Part shown: positions 9,353 through 17,967 of the stretch, piece by piece
How positions within the stretch are numbered: position 1 is the stretch's first letter
Layout of the letters: the number at the start of each line of letters is the position of its first letter
NCBI GenBank assembly: GCA_016709875.1
Contig: JADJLZ010000011.1
Coordinates: 1 to 64,000 of the forward strand
Origin: Planctomycetota bacterium
GTDB taxonomy: Bacteria > Planctomycetota > UBA1135 > GCA-002686595
Reading direction: 5' to 3'
DNA length: 64,000 nt
Notes under the pieces: model-generated
Databases searched by the model: none
What the model saw: only the letters and a program-made list of their open reading frames with translations
What the model was told of the DNA's origin: nothing
Made by a program: the position numbers and the translations under genes

Positions 9353-11399
9353 ATGGCAACTAGACAGGACAACCGCCTGAAGCCATGGATGGTAGGGAGC
9401 GCGAGCATCTGCGCCGCTCTCGGTGCATTCATGCTCATTAAGATAGGAATGGCACCGAGCGTAAGCCCCCCAGTTCCCGTTGGCGAACGGGGGTCACTTC
9501 CCACTGCAACAAACTCCGCCGCCCCTACGGCGACTGCTGAAAGTGATTCGCGACGGATTGCTTATCCGTCGGACCCTCAACAGCACCAAGAGGATCCTGA
9601 CTTCGGCAAGGTGCCCACAAGCACCCAGCTTGGCGAATTCCATATTGTTGGTAGAGTTATTGAGTCGCAGCACTGCACCAGTAAGCCAAGAATCGTGGCC
9701 AGACCGCTCTCGGTGAGCACCATCGCGGATACTTTTAGGATAGCGGGGGACGTCAATGAAGACTTGAGTTTCGATTTGGATGCTTCGCGACTATTACCTC
9801 ACCTGCTTGCAGAAGGAGGAACAATTGCCGTCGAAGCGCAGTGCATGGGTGCGCTTCAGATGAAGTGCGGATCTATCGTAAAGACGCGGAGCGATTGACC
9901 AACAGACCTGTAGAAGCATACATTGCTCGCGTCCAAATTCACTTGACATTAGGCGCCGTGATCATGGGACGCATAATCGACTCATCGAAACGAGCCGTAT
10001 CCGACGCCCTAGTGGTCCTCACGCACCAAGCGCAAGGGCTGCAAAAGCCAACCCTGATAGGATCCTGCAACAGCAGTCCGGAGGGATTCTTCTTGCTCTC
10101 GACAACATTCGAGGGTGCCTGTTCTCTAACAATACTCCCGCTCGCACAGCCCCCGGTTGACTTCCAATTAGTCCTTACCCCCGCGATGAAAAAGGACCTA
10201 GGAACGATTGAGATGCCAGATGGCGAACACATTGCCGGCATACTTGAGCGCGTCACTGCGGACTGCGAGATCGCGAACGTACGCATCTCCATTTACCCAT
10301 TGGGGACTGGACAAACCTTGGACACCGGTACGGTGCCCCTCTGGTCCAGCCAGGGAGCGCTAGATTGCTATGTCCGACAGGTGCAGTCCGATAGGGAGGG
10401 CAGATTTCGAGTAAATGGTCTTAGACCTGCCCTTTACAATATCATTTACACTCCTGCTGCAGGCGTATGCATGTTTCCCAACACCCCTGGGGAAAGCGTA
10501 ATTGTCAAAGCTTCTGCTGACGACGTGCGCCTCCCTATCGAAGTGCCTGCGATTACGTTCAATGTGTCCAGTGGGAATGCCGCCCTGGCGCGCGCACACA
10601 TTGCACTTAGCATAGATGATATTGAACTTGAATGCTCGTCGAACGAGGCAGGCCAAGTGGAGTGGTTCACACCGCCTAACAGGCCCTGCCACGTCACCGT
10701 CACGCATTCCGGATAGTCCGCGAGGTCATTTGATATGATCACCCTGGAGTGGGGAACGGGTTAGTCGAAGGCTGACGATGAAGCAGGTCGGGAAGCCTGG
10801 GTCAGTCGCCCTTCACGTTACCACCGATGATGGGGTGCCGATAAAAGCGAATAGGCGTTGGATTCTTCGGCGCGTCCCAAGATCCTGGCCGCACAAGACT
10901 TAATATGTCGCTTCAGCGCGGATTAGGCAACTACGAGTTGCCTGACATTGAGTCCGGAAAATACCTCATTCGCATATGTGAGGGCGCCTGGATTGACTAC
11001 CTATCGTTGTACACACCCGCTGAGGTTGATGCTGAAATAACGCCTGGGCGCCGGTTTGAAAGAGATGTTGTCCTTCACCTTGGAGGGCGGATTGACTTGC
11101 GTATAGTCGACGAGTCTGGACAGACGATTGACGCTCACTGCAGTGTGCTCACAGCAAATGGGGCCCAGATTGGGGTTAAGTTTGTGCAGTTAGATGACAA
11201 GCAGAATACCATTTCAATGGATGACTCTATACCATTCCCGCGCCCAGGGAAAAGTGCTTATGCTGTTGTGTATCCAGCCTTGGCCCCGGGCAATTATCAA
11301 CTCCATGTTACGCGAGACGGCTGCCTCGATACTTGGGAGCCATGTCCGATAAGGCGGGGGGAAGTCTCTCGACTCGACCTGACCATACACAAGAAGTGA
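9353..11399 (+). pseudogene. Carboxypeptidase-regulatory-like membrane-anchored protein broken into at least four frames
   Basis: ATG 9353 starts MATRQDNRLKPWMVGSASIC with one N-terminal membrane segment and a Pro/Ala linker. The frame ends at 9898, but coherent sequence moves to frame 1 at about 9860 (VRIYRKDAERLTNRPVEAYI) and runs to 10716. A short piece in frame 2 (10778-10900, GSVALHVTTDDGVPIKANRR) and a frame 3 piece (10905-11399, ending LHVTRDGCLDTWEPCPIRRG) follow. The pieces read as successive beta-sandwich repeats of one protein comparable to those at 38.3-43.8 kb. GC content is lower than in intact relatives. A TACAAT box at 9315-9320 could be its old -10 element. Confidence 0.6.
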
Positions 11400-11455
11400 T
11401 GAGCAAAGACGGAAGACGGTAACTGTCGGTAGTGTCTGGAGAATTGCGCACTTCG

Positions 11456-11476
11456 GTAACCGTTCGGCGAACCCCA
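11456..11476 (+). repeat. IS66 left terminal inverted repeat
   Basis: GTAACCGTTCGGCGAACCCC plus A. It matches the reverse complement of 13811-13831 at 20 of 21 positions and begins with the GTAA typical of IS66 ends. Confidence 0.85.
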
Positions 11477-11504
11477 TCTGGTCGCGGTCTCGGCGCGCGT
11501 CACG

Positions 11505-11823
11505 ATGCTGGTCATGGACCGCCGTCGAGAGGTGCAGCGCTGGCTCGCGCTGCGTGACAGAGAGGGGCTGACCTACCGCGACCTGGCCGCGCGCAGCGGC
11601 TTCCCGCGAACACGCTGGCACACTGGGCGTGGCGACTGCGGCGCGAGGAGCGTTCAACCTCGAGAGTCCGCACCCTTCGTCCGAGTTGGTGCCCGCGCAA
11701 CGTCACGAGGATTCGGCGGCGGGTCGCGTAGAGATCCTGCTTCGAGGTGAGCGTCGCCTGGTCGTCGATGCCGCGATCGATCCCGCGGTGCTCGCGCGCT
11801 TGCTCGTGGCGATCGAGCGATGC
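11505..11823 (+). pseudogene. IS66 TnpA remnant
   Basis: ATG 11505 opens MLVMDRRREVQRWLALRDRE with a helix-turn-helix segment (LTYRDLAARSGFP). The frame then shifts to give NTLAHWAWRLRREE. Another shift leads to the C-terminal part (VEILLRGERRLVVDAAIDPA, then VLARLLVAIERC) ending at 11823. IS66 TnpA is a small DNA-binding accessory protein. At least two indels break it. Confidence 0.7.
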
Positions 11824-12123
11824 TGAACCTCGGCTCGCGGGTGCGGATCTTCGCGGCGACCGCGCCGATCGATTTCCGCAAGGGCTTCGATGGCCTAGTC
11901 GCGATCGTGCGACAGCTTCGGCGAGGATCCGTTCGCGGGCGACCTCTTCTGCTTCTTCAACCGCCGGCGCGACCGCGTGAAGGTGCTGGTGCGGGACCGG
12001 AACGGATTCTGGCTGCACTGCATGCGGCTCGAGCGCGGGGACCTTCGAGCGGATCGAGGGCAGTGCGAAGCGCCTCGAGATCGATCGCGCGCGGATGTCG
12101 ATGCTGCTCGAGGGAATCGCACG
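11820..12123 (+). pseudogene. IS66 TnpB remnant
   Basis: Overlaps tnpA by 4 bp (ATGA). It reads MLNLGSRVRIFAATAPIDFR and KGFDGLVAIV, shifts near 11910 to GEDPFAGDLFCFFNRRRDRV and KVLVRDRNGFWLHCMRLERG, then shifts again near 12040 to FERIEGSAKRLEIDRARMSM. This is the standard TnpB (Orf2) core, whose role is accessory. Two frameshifts make it non-functional. Confidence 0.75.
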
Positions 12124-12175
12124 AGATCGTCGAGATTCCGCAAGCACTTTGCGCGCGACGTGCGTATCGGCGATC

Positions 12176-13776
12176 GTGACGATCGTCACGAACCCGCGCG
12201 AGTTGCCCAATGACGTCGAGGCGCTGAAGGCGATCGTGATCGCGCACCGCGCGGAGCTTGCGCAGCTCGACGAACAGGTGCGCCTCCTCGAGAGCGAGAA
12301 CCCGCCTCCTGCGCACGGAGCGCTTCGAGAGGAAGAGCGAGCGGCGCGCCTCGGACGGCATCCAGCTCGAGCCCGCGCAGATGCACCTGCTTTCCCCGAG
12401 CTGATCGAGGCCGCCGAGCGCGTCGCCGACGAGAAGAGCGTCAGGGCGAGGTCGAGATCCGCGAGCCGCAAACAGAAGCGCGTGCCCAAGCGCCGCAAGC
12501 ATTTCCGCCGCACCTGCCGGTGATGCGCACGAGCTACGAGCTGCCGCTCGAGGAGCGGCGCTGCGGGTGCGGCGCGACGATGGAACCGATCGGCGAGGAG
12601 ATGACGCGGGAGCTGGAGCGACTGGAACTGGCGGTCGTACACGAGATCGCGCGCAAGAAGTACGCCTGCAAGGCCTGCGAGTGCAGCGTGAAGACGGCTC
12701 CCGGCCCCGACCGCGTGATCGACAAGGGCATTCTGGGCGTCGGCTTCCTCGCGCACGTCCTGGTCGAGCGCTTCGCGCACCACATGCCGTACAACCGGCT
12801 GGAGTCGAAGTACGCGTCCGGAAGGGTTCGACCTCTCGCGCACGGTCTTGTGCGAGTCGTCGGGTCGCTGCGGCGAACTGCTCGAACCGATCGCCGAGCA
12901 GATCCTGCAGGACGCGCTGGCGACGGGCGTGGTGCAAACCGACGACACGCCGGTGACGATCCAGGAAGACAGCGAAGCACAACTCGCGGCAAGGTCGCGT
13001 GTGGGTCTACCGCGGACTGGGCGGCCAGGTCTTCTTTGACATGACGGAATCGCGCAGCCGGGACGGACCTGGGTCGGTGCTCGATGGTTTCGAGGGCTAC
13101 ATGCAGGCGGACGCGTATCCGGCGTACGACGCCTTCTACAAGAGTGGTCGCGTGATCGAGGTGGGCTGCTGGGCGCACGCGCGGCGGTACTTCGTAAAGG
13201 CGGAAGAACAGGAGCCGAAGCTGGCGGAGGAAGCCATCGCGCGGATTCGGCGAGCCGTACGCGCTCGAACGCCAGGCGAAGGAAGCCGGGGTCTCGACGC
13301 AGAGCAGTGCGCGCTGCGCCAGGCCGAGTCGATACCGCGTCTTGAGCGGCTGCGGGACTGGATGGCTGCGACGCGGCCAAAGGTGCTCGACAAAGGACGG
13401 TTGGCGAAGGCGATCGACTACTCGCTTGCGCACTGGACTGCACTCGTGCGCTTCTGCGAGGACGGCCGCCTGGACATCGACAACAACGCTGCAGAACGCG
13501 CGTTGCGAACGGTTGCTGTCGGGCGCAAGAACTGGATCTTCTTCGGCAACGAACGCGGCGGGAAGACGGCGGCGGTGATGTACGCGCTGATCGCGACGTG
13601 CAAGGAGCACGATATCGACCCGAGGACCCATCTGCGCGACGTGCTGCTGCGGATCGGCAAGGTCGCAGACGTGCGCGAGCTGACGCCGTACGGCTGGAAG
13701 CAGAAGTGGGCGTCCCGTCGTCGAGGCCCACCGCGCCAGCATCATCGAGAGACTCGAGCTCAAGATCGCGCGCTGA
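12176..13776 (+). pseudogene. IS66 TnpC DDE transposase remnant
   Basis: Starts at GTG 12176 (VTIVTNPRELPNDVEALKAI) with the leucine-rich N-terminus. It then passes through at least six frame changes. Recognisable blocks are the zinc-finger region CGCGATMEPIGEEM/CKACECSVKTAPGPD, then GVVQTDDTPVTI (first Asp, ~12930-12960), YMQADAYPAYDAFY (second Asp, ~13098-13140), GCWAHARRYF and DIDNNAAERALRTVAVGR (Glu, ~13472-13520). The C-terminus ends at a TGA at 13774-13776 (EAHRASIIERLELKIAR). All three catalytic residues are still encoded, but no continuous protein can be made. Confidence 0.85.
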
Positions 13777-13810
13777 GGCCGATCCGACGCCGCTCAGGCA
13801 ACCGACGGGG

Positions 13811-13831
13811 TGGGGATCGCCGAACGGTTAC
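13811..13831 (-). repeat. IS66 right terminal inverted repeat
   Basis: Reverse complement reads GTAACCGTTCGGCGATCCCC plus A, matching 11456-11476 with one mismatch. Confidence 0.85.
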
Positions 13832-13834
13832 ACA

Positions 13835-14215
13835 CGACGCAGCCGTCGAGCGTCTTCGAGTCGAGCGCGAGCTGCAGCGACATCCCGCCGCCGAAGCACT
13901 AGCCGAGCGACGCGACCTTCTTCGACTTCACGCGCGTCCTCGCGCAGGAACTTCTCGGCCGCCTGCAGGATCGGGACCGCCTTCGCGGGATCGACGGCCT
14001 TCATCGCCTTCAGCGCGTCGTCGGGATTGGTCGCGACGACGCCGCCGTAGAGGTCGACTGCGAGCGCCGCGTAGCCGTCGGAGGCGAGGCGGTCGGCCCA
14101 GTGCTTGACGTGGTCGTTGAGGCCCCACCACTCGTGGATCACGACGACCGAGGGCGAGCCCGCGCGGCGTCTTCGGCAGCGAGAGGTAGCACTGTGAGAC
14201 CGTAACGCAGTGCTT
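13835..14215 (-). pseudogene. Dienelactone hydrolase-family fragment
   Basis: The minus strand encodes the N-terminal half of a DLH-type alpha/beta hydrolase: SLPKTPRG, a frameshift, SVVVIHEWWGLNDHVKHWAD, RLASDGYAALAVDLYGGVVA, then AAEKFLREDARVKSKKVASL. The nucleophile elbow expected to read GWCFGGG reads G-stop-CFGGGM: a TAG at 13901-13899 replaces the Trp before the conserved Cys. The frame stops being recognisable at the IS66 right end, which has removed the C-terminal half with the catalytic Asp and His. Confidence 0.75.
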
Positions 14216-14373
14216 CTGCACGACGTGGCCAAACCCGCCTCCGGGGTGCCCCCACACACAGTATCCGCCACCTCCCGCCGGACTCGACTGCCAGAATGGG
14301 ACCGGGTCTTTCCCGGATGACTTCATTCCGATTTGCATCTACTGCCTCGATTTCAACAACTGACCACGTACCC

Positions 14374-14379
14374 TAGTGT
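14374..14379 (+). promoter_or_regulatory. TAGTGT, short-leader -10-like element
   Basis: A TAnnnT hexamer 8 nt before the ATG at 14388. It matches the pattern seen before many genes in the window and supports that start. Confidence 0.4.
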
Positions 14380-14387
14380 CACACGCA

Positions 14388-15410
14388 ATGAGATCTACAA
14401 TGAAGTTCGCGATGCTCGCCGGGGCAGGACTAGCGCTCGTCGCGGCGATCGTGGTTATTGGCCACCGCGGCTCGGATGTTGGGGACCGTCGGCTCGACCA
14501 ACTTGGTGCCCAAGCGCTCGACGTCAGCGAGCAGCCAGCGCCCACCGTCGTCCAAGGGGCCGGAAGAGGCGACTCGGATCCTGGGTCATGGGCGGTCGCA
14601 GTTGCCCCGACATTCTCGCAGCCCGTGTTCACGCAAGGCATCGCCCGAGGGCTTGCTCCAACGTCGCTTGTGCTTGAGAACCGCGAGAAGGATCCGGCCA
14701 CCGGAAAATGGGAACTCAGCAAGTACGACTTCAGTACCTCGTATGAGATCGATTCGGTGTGCTCCCGGCAGGCGTACGAGTTCTATGTCGCGGGCCACTA
14801 TCCGCTGTCGAGTCCGGCTGGCGGTGTCGCGGGGCAAACTGTCATCGAAAAGTGGACGCATTCGCCCGTGACTGGTGCCTACTTCTGCAATCGAGCAACT
14901 GCAAGCACTCCAATTGGCCAGCCTGTGGCAGGGATTCCCGCGGTCACAACGGGCATCAACGGTGGTACATACATCCCCGCGGCGCAGCGTCCGCGTCCGG
15001 GTAGGCAGACTCGGACGGTCGTCTATAGTGGCCCGACCCTCGGGATCGTCAAGGCAATGGCGTGCGACCCCGAAGGCAGGTTCCTGTTTCTGGTCGTAAG
15101 CAGCGGTGCGCAGGGACTCTACGAACTGCCCTTGCAGCCGATTGGATCTCCTTCACCCATCTACTCGCCGTCAACACTCCCATTCATTTCGGATTGTCGA
15201 TCGATCACTCCGCGTCAACACGTGCAGAACTCGCGGATCTACGTCCTGATGCCCGATGGCGGCGCCCACTCGGGAAGCCGCGAGTTGCTCTTCGATCACG
15301 ACAACGACGGCATCATTGACACCGTTCAGGAACTCACGCGGCAGCAATACAACGCAGGCGGGTACAGGGGAACCTCCGCAAGTTGGCTGACGGATTTCGT
15401 CACGTTCTAG
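14388..15410 (+). CDS. Secreted protein of unknown function
   Basis: A 340-residue frame from ATG 14388; GTG 14376 and ATG 14400 are alternatives. It starts with a signal peptide or anchor (KFAMLAGAGLALVAAIVVIG), then a low-complexity linker. A globular part follows (SLVLENREKDPATGKWELSK, then MACDPEGRFLFLVVSSGAQG and ELLFDHDNDGIIDTVQELTR). The DHDNDGIID stretch resembles a dockerin-like or thrombospondin-type-3-like calcium-binding loop. The ACDPEGRFLF segment looks like one beta-propeller blade. No catalytic family is recognised. It is intact although surrounded by debris. Confidence 0.6.
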   Translation: MRSTMKFAMLAGAGLALVAAIVVIGHRGSDVGDRRLDQLGAQALDVSEQPAPTVVQGAGRGDSDPGSWAVAVAPTFSQPVFTQGIARGLAPTSLVLENREKDPATGKWELSKYDFSTSYEIDSVCSRQAYEFYVAGHYPLSSPAGGVAGQTVIEKWTHSPVTGAYFCNRATASTPIGQPVAGIPAVTTGINGGTYIPAAQRPRPGRQTRTVVYSGPTLGIVKAMACDPEGRFLFLVVSSGAQGLYELPLQPIGSPSPIYSPSTLPFISDCRSITPRQHVQNSRIYVLMPDGGAHSGSRELLFDHDNDGIIDTVQELTRQQYNAGGYRGTSASWLTDFVTF

Positions 15411-15604
15411 CACGCAGATCTCACCAGCGCGCGCGCGACGGCCGCAACCGGGATCTCAAGGCCGACCGATCGGCGTGAGCGGAGCCGATGCCCCTTCCGG
15501 GCGACGATATCGGGTTGCGGTAGTGAGCCTGTACCCGAAGCAGTGCCAGGTGTGATGTCGGGTTCAACTTCTCTCGGCGCCAGGCGCCCGCTCCTCACCC
15601 ACTC

Positions 15605-16430
15605 TCAGATCGCCAGCCCGACATCACCTTCGAGAACCGCAGTCTCGAGCCGCGGGCGCTCTCCGCTCTCCCACATCGGAGCCGTGAAGACGACTCGATA
15701 CCGGATCGGTCCGCCGTCCGCTCGTTCGCTGCGGGCGATGGGGCGCGGGATGCAGACGAACTCGGTGCGCATCTCCTTCGCCGACAACCGCACCTTCGCG
15801 TAACCGTGTCCTCCGAGGTCGACGAACTCGAGGTGCGGAGCGAGATCCGGATTGGAGAGAGCGCGTGCGCGCTGCAGGTCGAAGCTGCGCGCGTATTCGA
15901 GGCAGGCGCGCACGCCGTGCTTCAGCAGCAGGTTGAAGGTCCAGTCCGGCTTCGCGCCCGCCTGCTTGTCGGCCAGGAACAGCGGCCGCAGCGGAGCGTC
16001 CTTCGGGATGTTGTGCTCGGAGCCCTCCATCGGCCCGGGGCTGGTGAGGGAGCCGCCGACGAAACTCAAGCCCACCGGCTCGAACGCGCCGGGCGGAAGA
16101 TCCGCGCTCGCGTATCCCGCCCAGAAGCTGTGGCGGTCGCCCGAGACGATGGCGAAGCCCGTGATCTTCGAGTCGCGCACGAGCTGGTAGACCTCCGCGC
16201 GCTCCGCGTACGCGGTGCCGCAGTCGCCGCCGCCCAGGGATGCGTAGGTGTTCGCGGGCCAAGACTGCTTGGTGAGACCAGGGGGCAGGTTCGGCGGGTC
16301 GGCGCGCAACGCCCGCGAGCGGGATGCCGATCGAGTCGTGCAAGAACGCGGAGCACAGGTTCTGGCGGGTGTTGCGCCGCGCTCCTGCGCGAGTTCGGCG
16401 CGCTGCATGGCGGCGCAGGTGCCGGTGCCC
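15605..16430 (-). pseudogene. PhoD-like phosphatase, C-terminal remnant
   Basis: The minus strand encodes the C-terminal half of an alkaline phosphatase D-type metallophosphatase: SKITGFAIVSGDRHSFWAGY (SGDRHS is the conserved metal-site motif), GAFEPVGLSFVGGSLTSPGP, KPDWTFNLLLKHGVRACLEY and PHLEFVDLGGHGYAKVRLSA. Near 16330 a frameshift separates it from upstream family sequence (NLCSAFLHDSIGIPL). Nothing recognisable remains beyond about 16430, so the N-terminal half with most metal ligands is missing. A non-functional former phosphate-scavenging enzyme. Confidence 0.75.
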
Positions 16431-16523
16431 ATGGCGCTGCTTGCGCCGACTGGCTGGGGGGGCGGTCTCAGCGCGGCCGCCGTCGCCTGCCAGCGCAACG
16501 CCTTCGCCCGGAGCGTCCTCCGC

Positions 16524-16925
16524 TCAGCCCTCGGCGACCCGCGCCTTCACCAGCTTGCGCACGAGCGCAGGCGGGAGCGGCGCTTGTGTCGTGAAATGCA
16601 GCGCGCTCTTCGTCGACGAATAGCCCTTGAGCTCGCTCGAGAGGCTCGCCAGCGTCGAACCGCTGAACGGGTAGTACGAGCCGCCCTTCGAGGTGGCCGC
16701 GAAGCCGGCGACGATCCGGCCCTCGAGCCGGAACGCAGGCATTCCGTACGAAATGCACTCCTCGGCCTGTGGCAAGAGCGAGCGCAGCCCACGCCGCAGT
16801 TCGTCGAGCGCGCGGCGCTGCTCACCGCTCACCTTCGCGATGTACTCGTCGATCGTCTTCGGCTTGCCGACGGGCCGAACGGGCTTGCGCCTCGACACGG
16901 ACGGGCTGTGCTTCTTCTTCAGCAT
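16524..16925 (-). CDS. DUF1801 / YdhG-like small protein
   Basis: From ATG 16925 the product is 133 residues (MLKKKHSPSVSRRKPVRPVG); an in-frame start at 16988 would add 21. The DUF1801 core is clear: TIDEYIAKVSGEQRRALDEL, RGLRSLLPQAEECISYGMPA, FRLEGRIVAGFAATSKGGSY. The family adopts a small alpha/beta fold sometimes annotated as an iron-chaperone-like (YdhG) protein; its biochemical role is unsettled. The basic N-terminal lead is not part of the family core. It appears intact, and the upstream neighbour is divergent. Confidence 0.75.
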   Translation of the reverse strand: MLKKKHSPSVSRRKPVRPVGKPKTIDEYIAKVSGEQRRALDELRRGLRSLLPQAEECISYGMPAFRLEGRIVAGFAATSKGGSYYPFSGSTLASLSSELKGYSSTKSALHFTTQAPLPPALVRKLVKARVAEG

Positions 16926-17106
16926 GCGGATCCAGTATCCGGGGAGGCCAGCCGGATCGCCATCCCGAGTGCTCATCGCCCCGTCCACGATGCGTGGCGC
17001 CGAAGCGCCTGGGATACTCTTGTGTGCCTCCTCCCGATTTTCTCGTAACGCCGTGGACGTGGTCGCGGAGAGAGCCCACGGACGCCGAACGCACGTTGAT
17101 GCCTGA

Positions 17107-17967
17107 GTGAACGCCTTGGACGACGGAACCCTGCTCGATCGTTGGCGAGAAAGCCGCGATGGCGATGCCTTCGCGGAGCTCGCGCGCCGTCACACGCCCG
17201 TCGTCTTCGACGTCAGCTGCCGCGTCCTCGGCGAGCGCGGCCTGGCCGAGGACATCCTGCAAGAGGCACTCCTCGACCTGGCGCTCGAGCCGACGCGGAA
17301 ACCGGCCGAGGTCGGTGTCGCCGCGTGGCTCGTGCGCTTCGCGGTGAACCGAGCGCGGAATCGCCGCGCGGCGGAGCGGCGTCGGACGAGGAGACAGACC
17401 ATGGCCGCAAGCGAGCGGCCGGAGGAGTTCATGCCGGAGGACGCGCTGGAACGGAAGGACGAACTCGAGCGAGTGCTCGGTGGCTGCGGCGCGGAGGAAC
17501 GCGCGCTGCTCACGCTGCGTTTCCTCCACGGCTGGGAGTACGCGCAGATCGCGTCGGCCCTTTCGATTCATGAAGGCGCCGCACGCGTGCGCCTGCACCG
17601 CGCGCTCGAGGAGGTCCGGTCGAGGCTGCATGCAGGCAGGGGCGAGACGGATGCGACGCGCGTCGAACGAGTGCTCGGTGCGCTGCCGCTCGCCTCGCTC
17701 TCGCGCGAGTCGCTCGATGCGTCGATCCGCGCAGCCGTCGAGAAGGCCAGGCTGCGGCTCGATCCGGCTTCGAGTCGACCGGTGCGCGGCGCCGTGATTC
17801 TCGCCGGTGTCGTGCTGCTGTGCCTGGCCGCGGTCGCCGTCCCGGGCCAGCCGCCGAGTGATCTTCCCGCGCCGCGCAGCGTCCCACATCTTCGCGCGCA
17901 GGAGTCTGCCTCTGCCGTGCTCGCCTCGCACCTCTCGAAGATCTCATGCACGCACTCTTCACGCTGA
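17107..17967 (+). CDS. ECF-type RNA polymerase sigma factor with C-terminal membrane anchor
   Basis: A 286-residue protein from GTG 17107. Region 2 occupies residues ~12-80 (FAELARRHTPVVFDVSCRVL, AEDILQEALLDLALEP) and region 4 ~140-190 (CGAEERALLTLRFLHGWEYA, QIASALSIHEGAARVRLHRA). After the sigma core comes ~100 residues not found in minimal ECF factors. They include one hydrophobic helix (GAVILAGVVLLCLAAVAVPG, ~residues 228-247) and a short tail, so the factor may be held at the membrane. Its 3' end overlaps the S9 peptidase start by 22 bp, implying translational coupling. No separate anti-sigma gene is adjacent. Confidence 0.8.
   Translation: MNALDDGTLLDRWRESRDGDAFAELARRHTPVVFDVSCRVLGERGLAEDILQEALLDLALEPTRKPAEVGVAAWLVRFAVNRARNRRAAERRRTRRQTMAASERPEEFMPEDALERKDELERVLGGCGAEERALLTLRFLHGWEYAQIASALSIHEGAARVRLHRALEEVRSRLHAGRGETDATRVERVLGALPLASLSRESLDASIRAAVEKARLRLDPASSRPVRGAVILAGVVLLCLAAVAVPGQPPSDLPAPRSVPHLRAQESASAVLASHLSKISCTHSSR

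Larger units (their letters stand above)
11456..13831 (+). mobile_element. Degenerate IS66-family element with both inverted repeats
   Basis: The element is bounded by matching 21-bp terminal inverted repeats and carries the canonical tnpA-tnpB-tnpC order. All three genes are broken by single-base shifts. Total length is 2376 bp, normal for IS66. The 8 bp outside each end differ (GCACTTCG left, ACACGACG right), so no target duplication survives. The flanking genes also differ: decayed surface protein on the left, half a dienelactone hydrolase on the right. This suggests a later deletion or recombination through the element. Confidence 0.85.

Noticed and set aside
11512..13763. Long minus-strand frames through the IS66 region
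   Set aside because: Composition is Arg/Ser/Ala-rich shadow sequence; the plus strand carries clear TnpA, TnpB and TnpC blocks.
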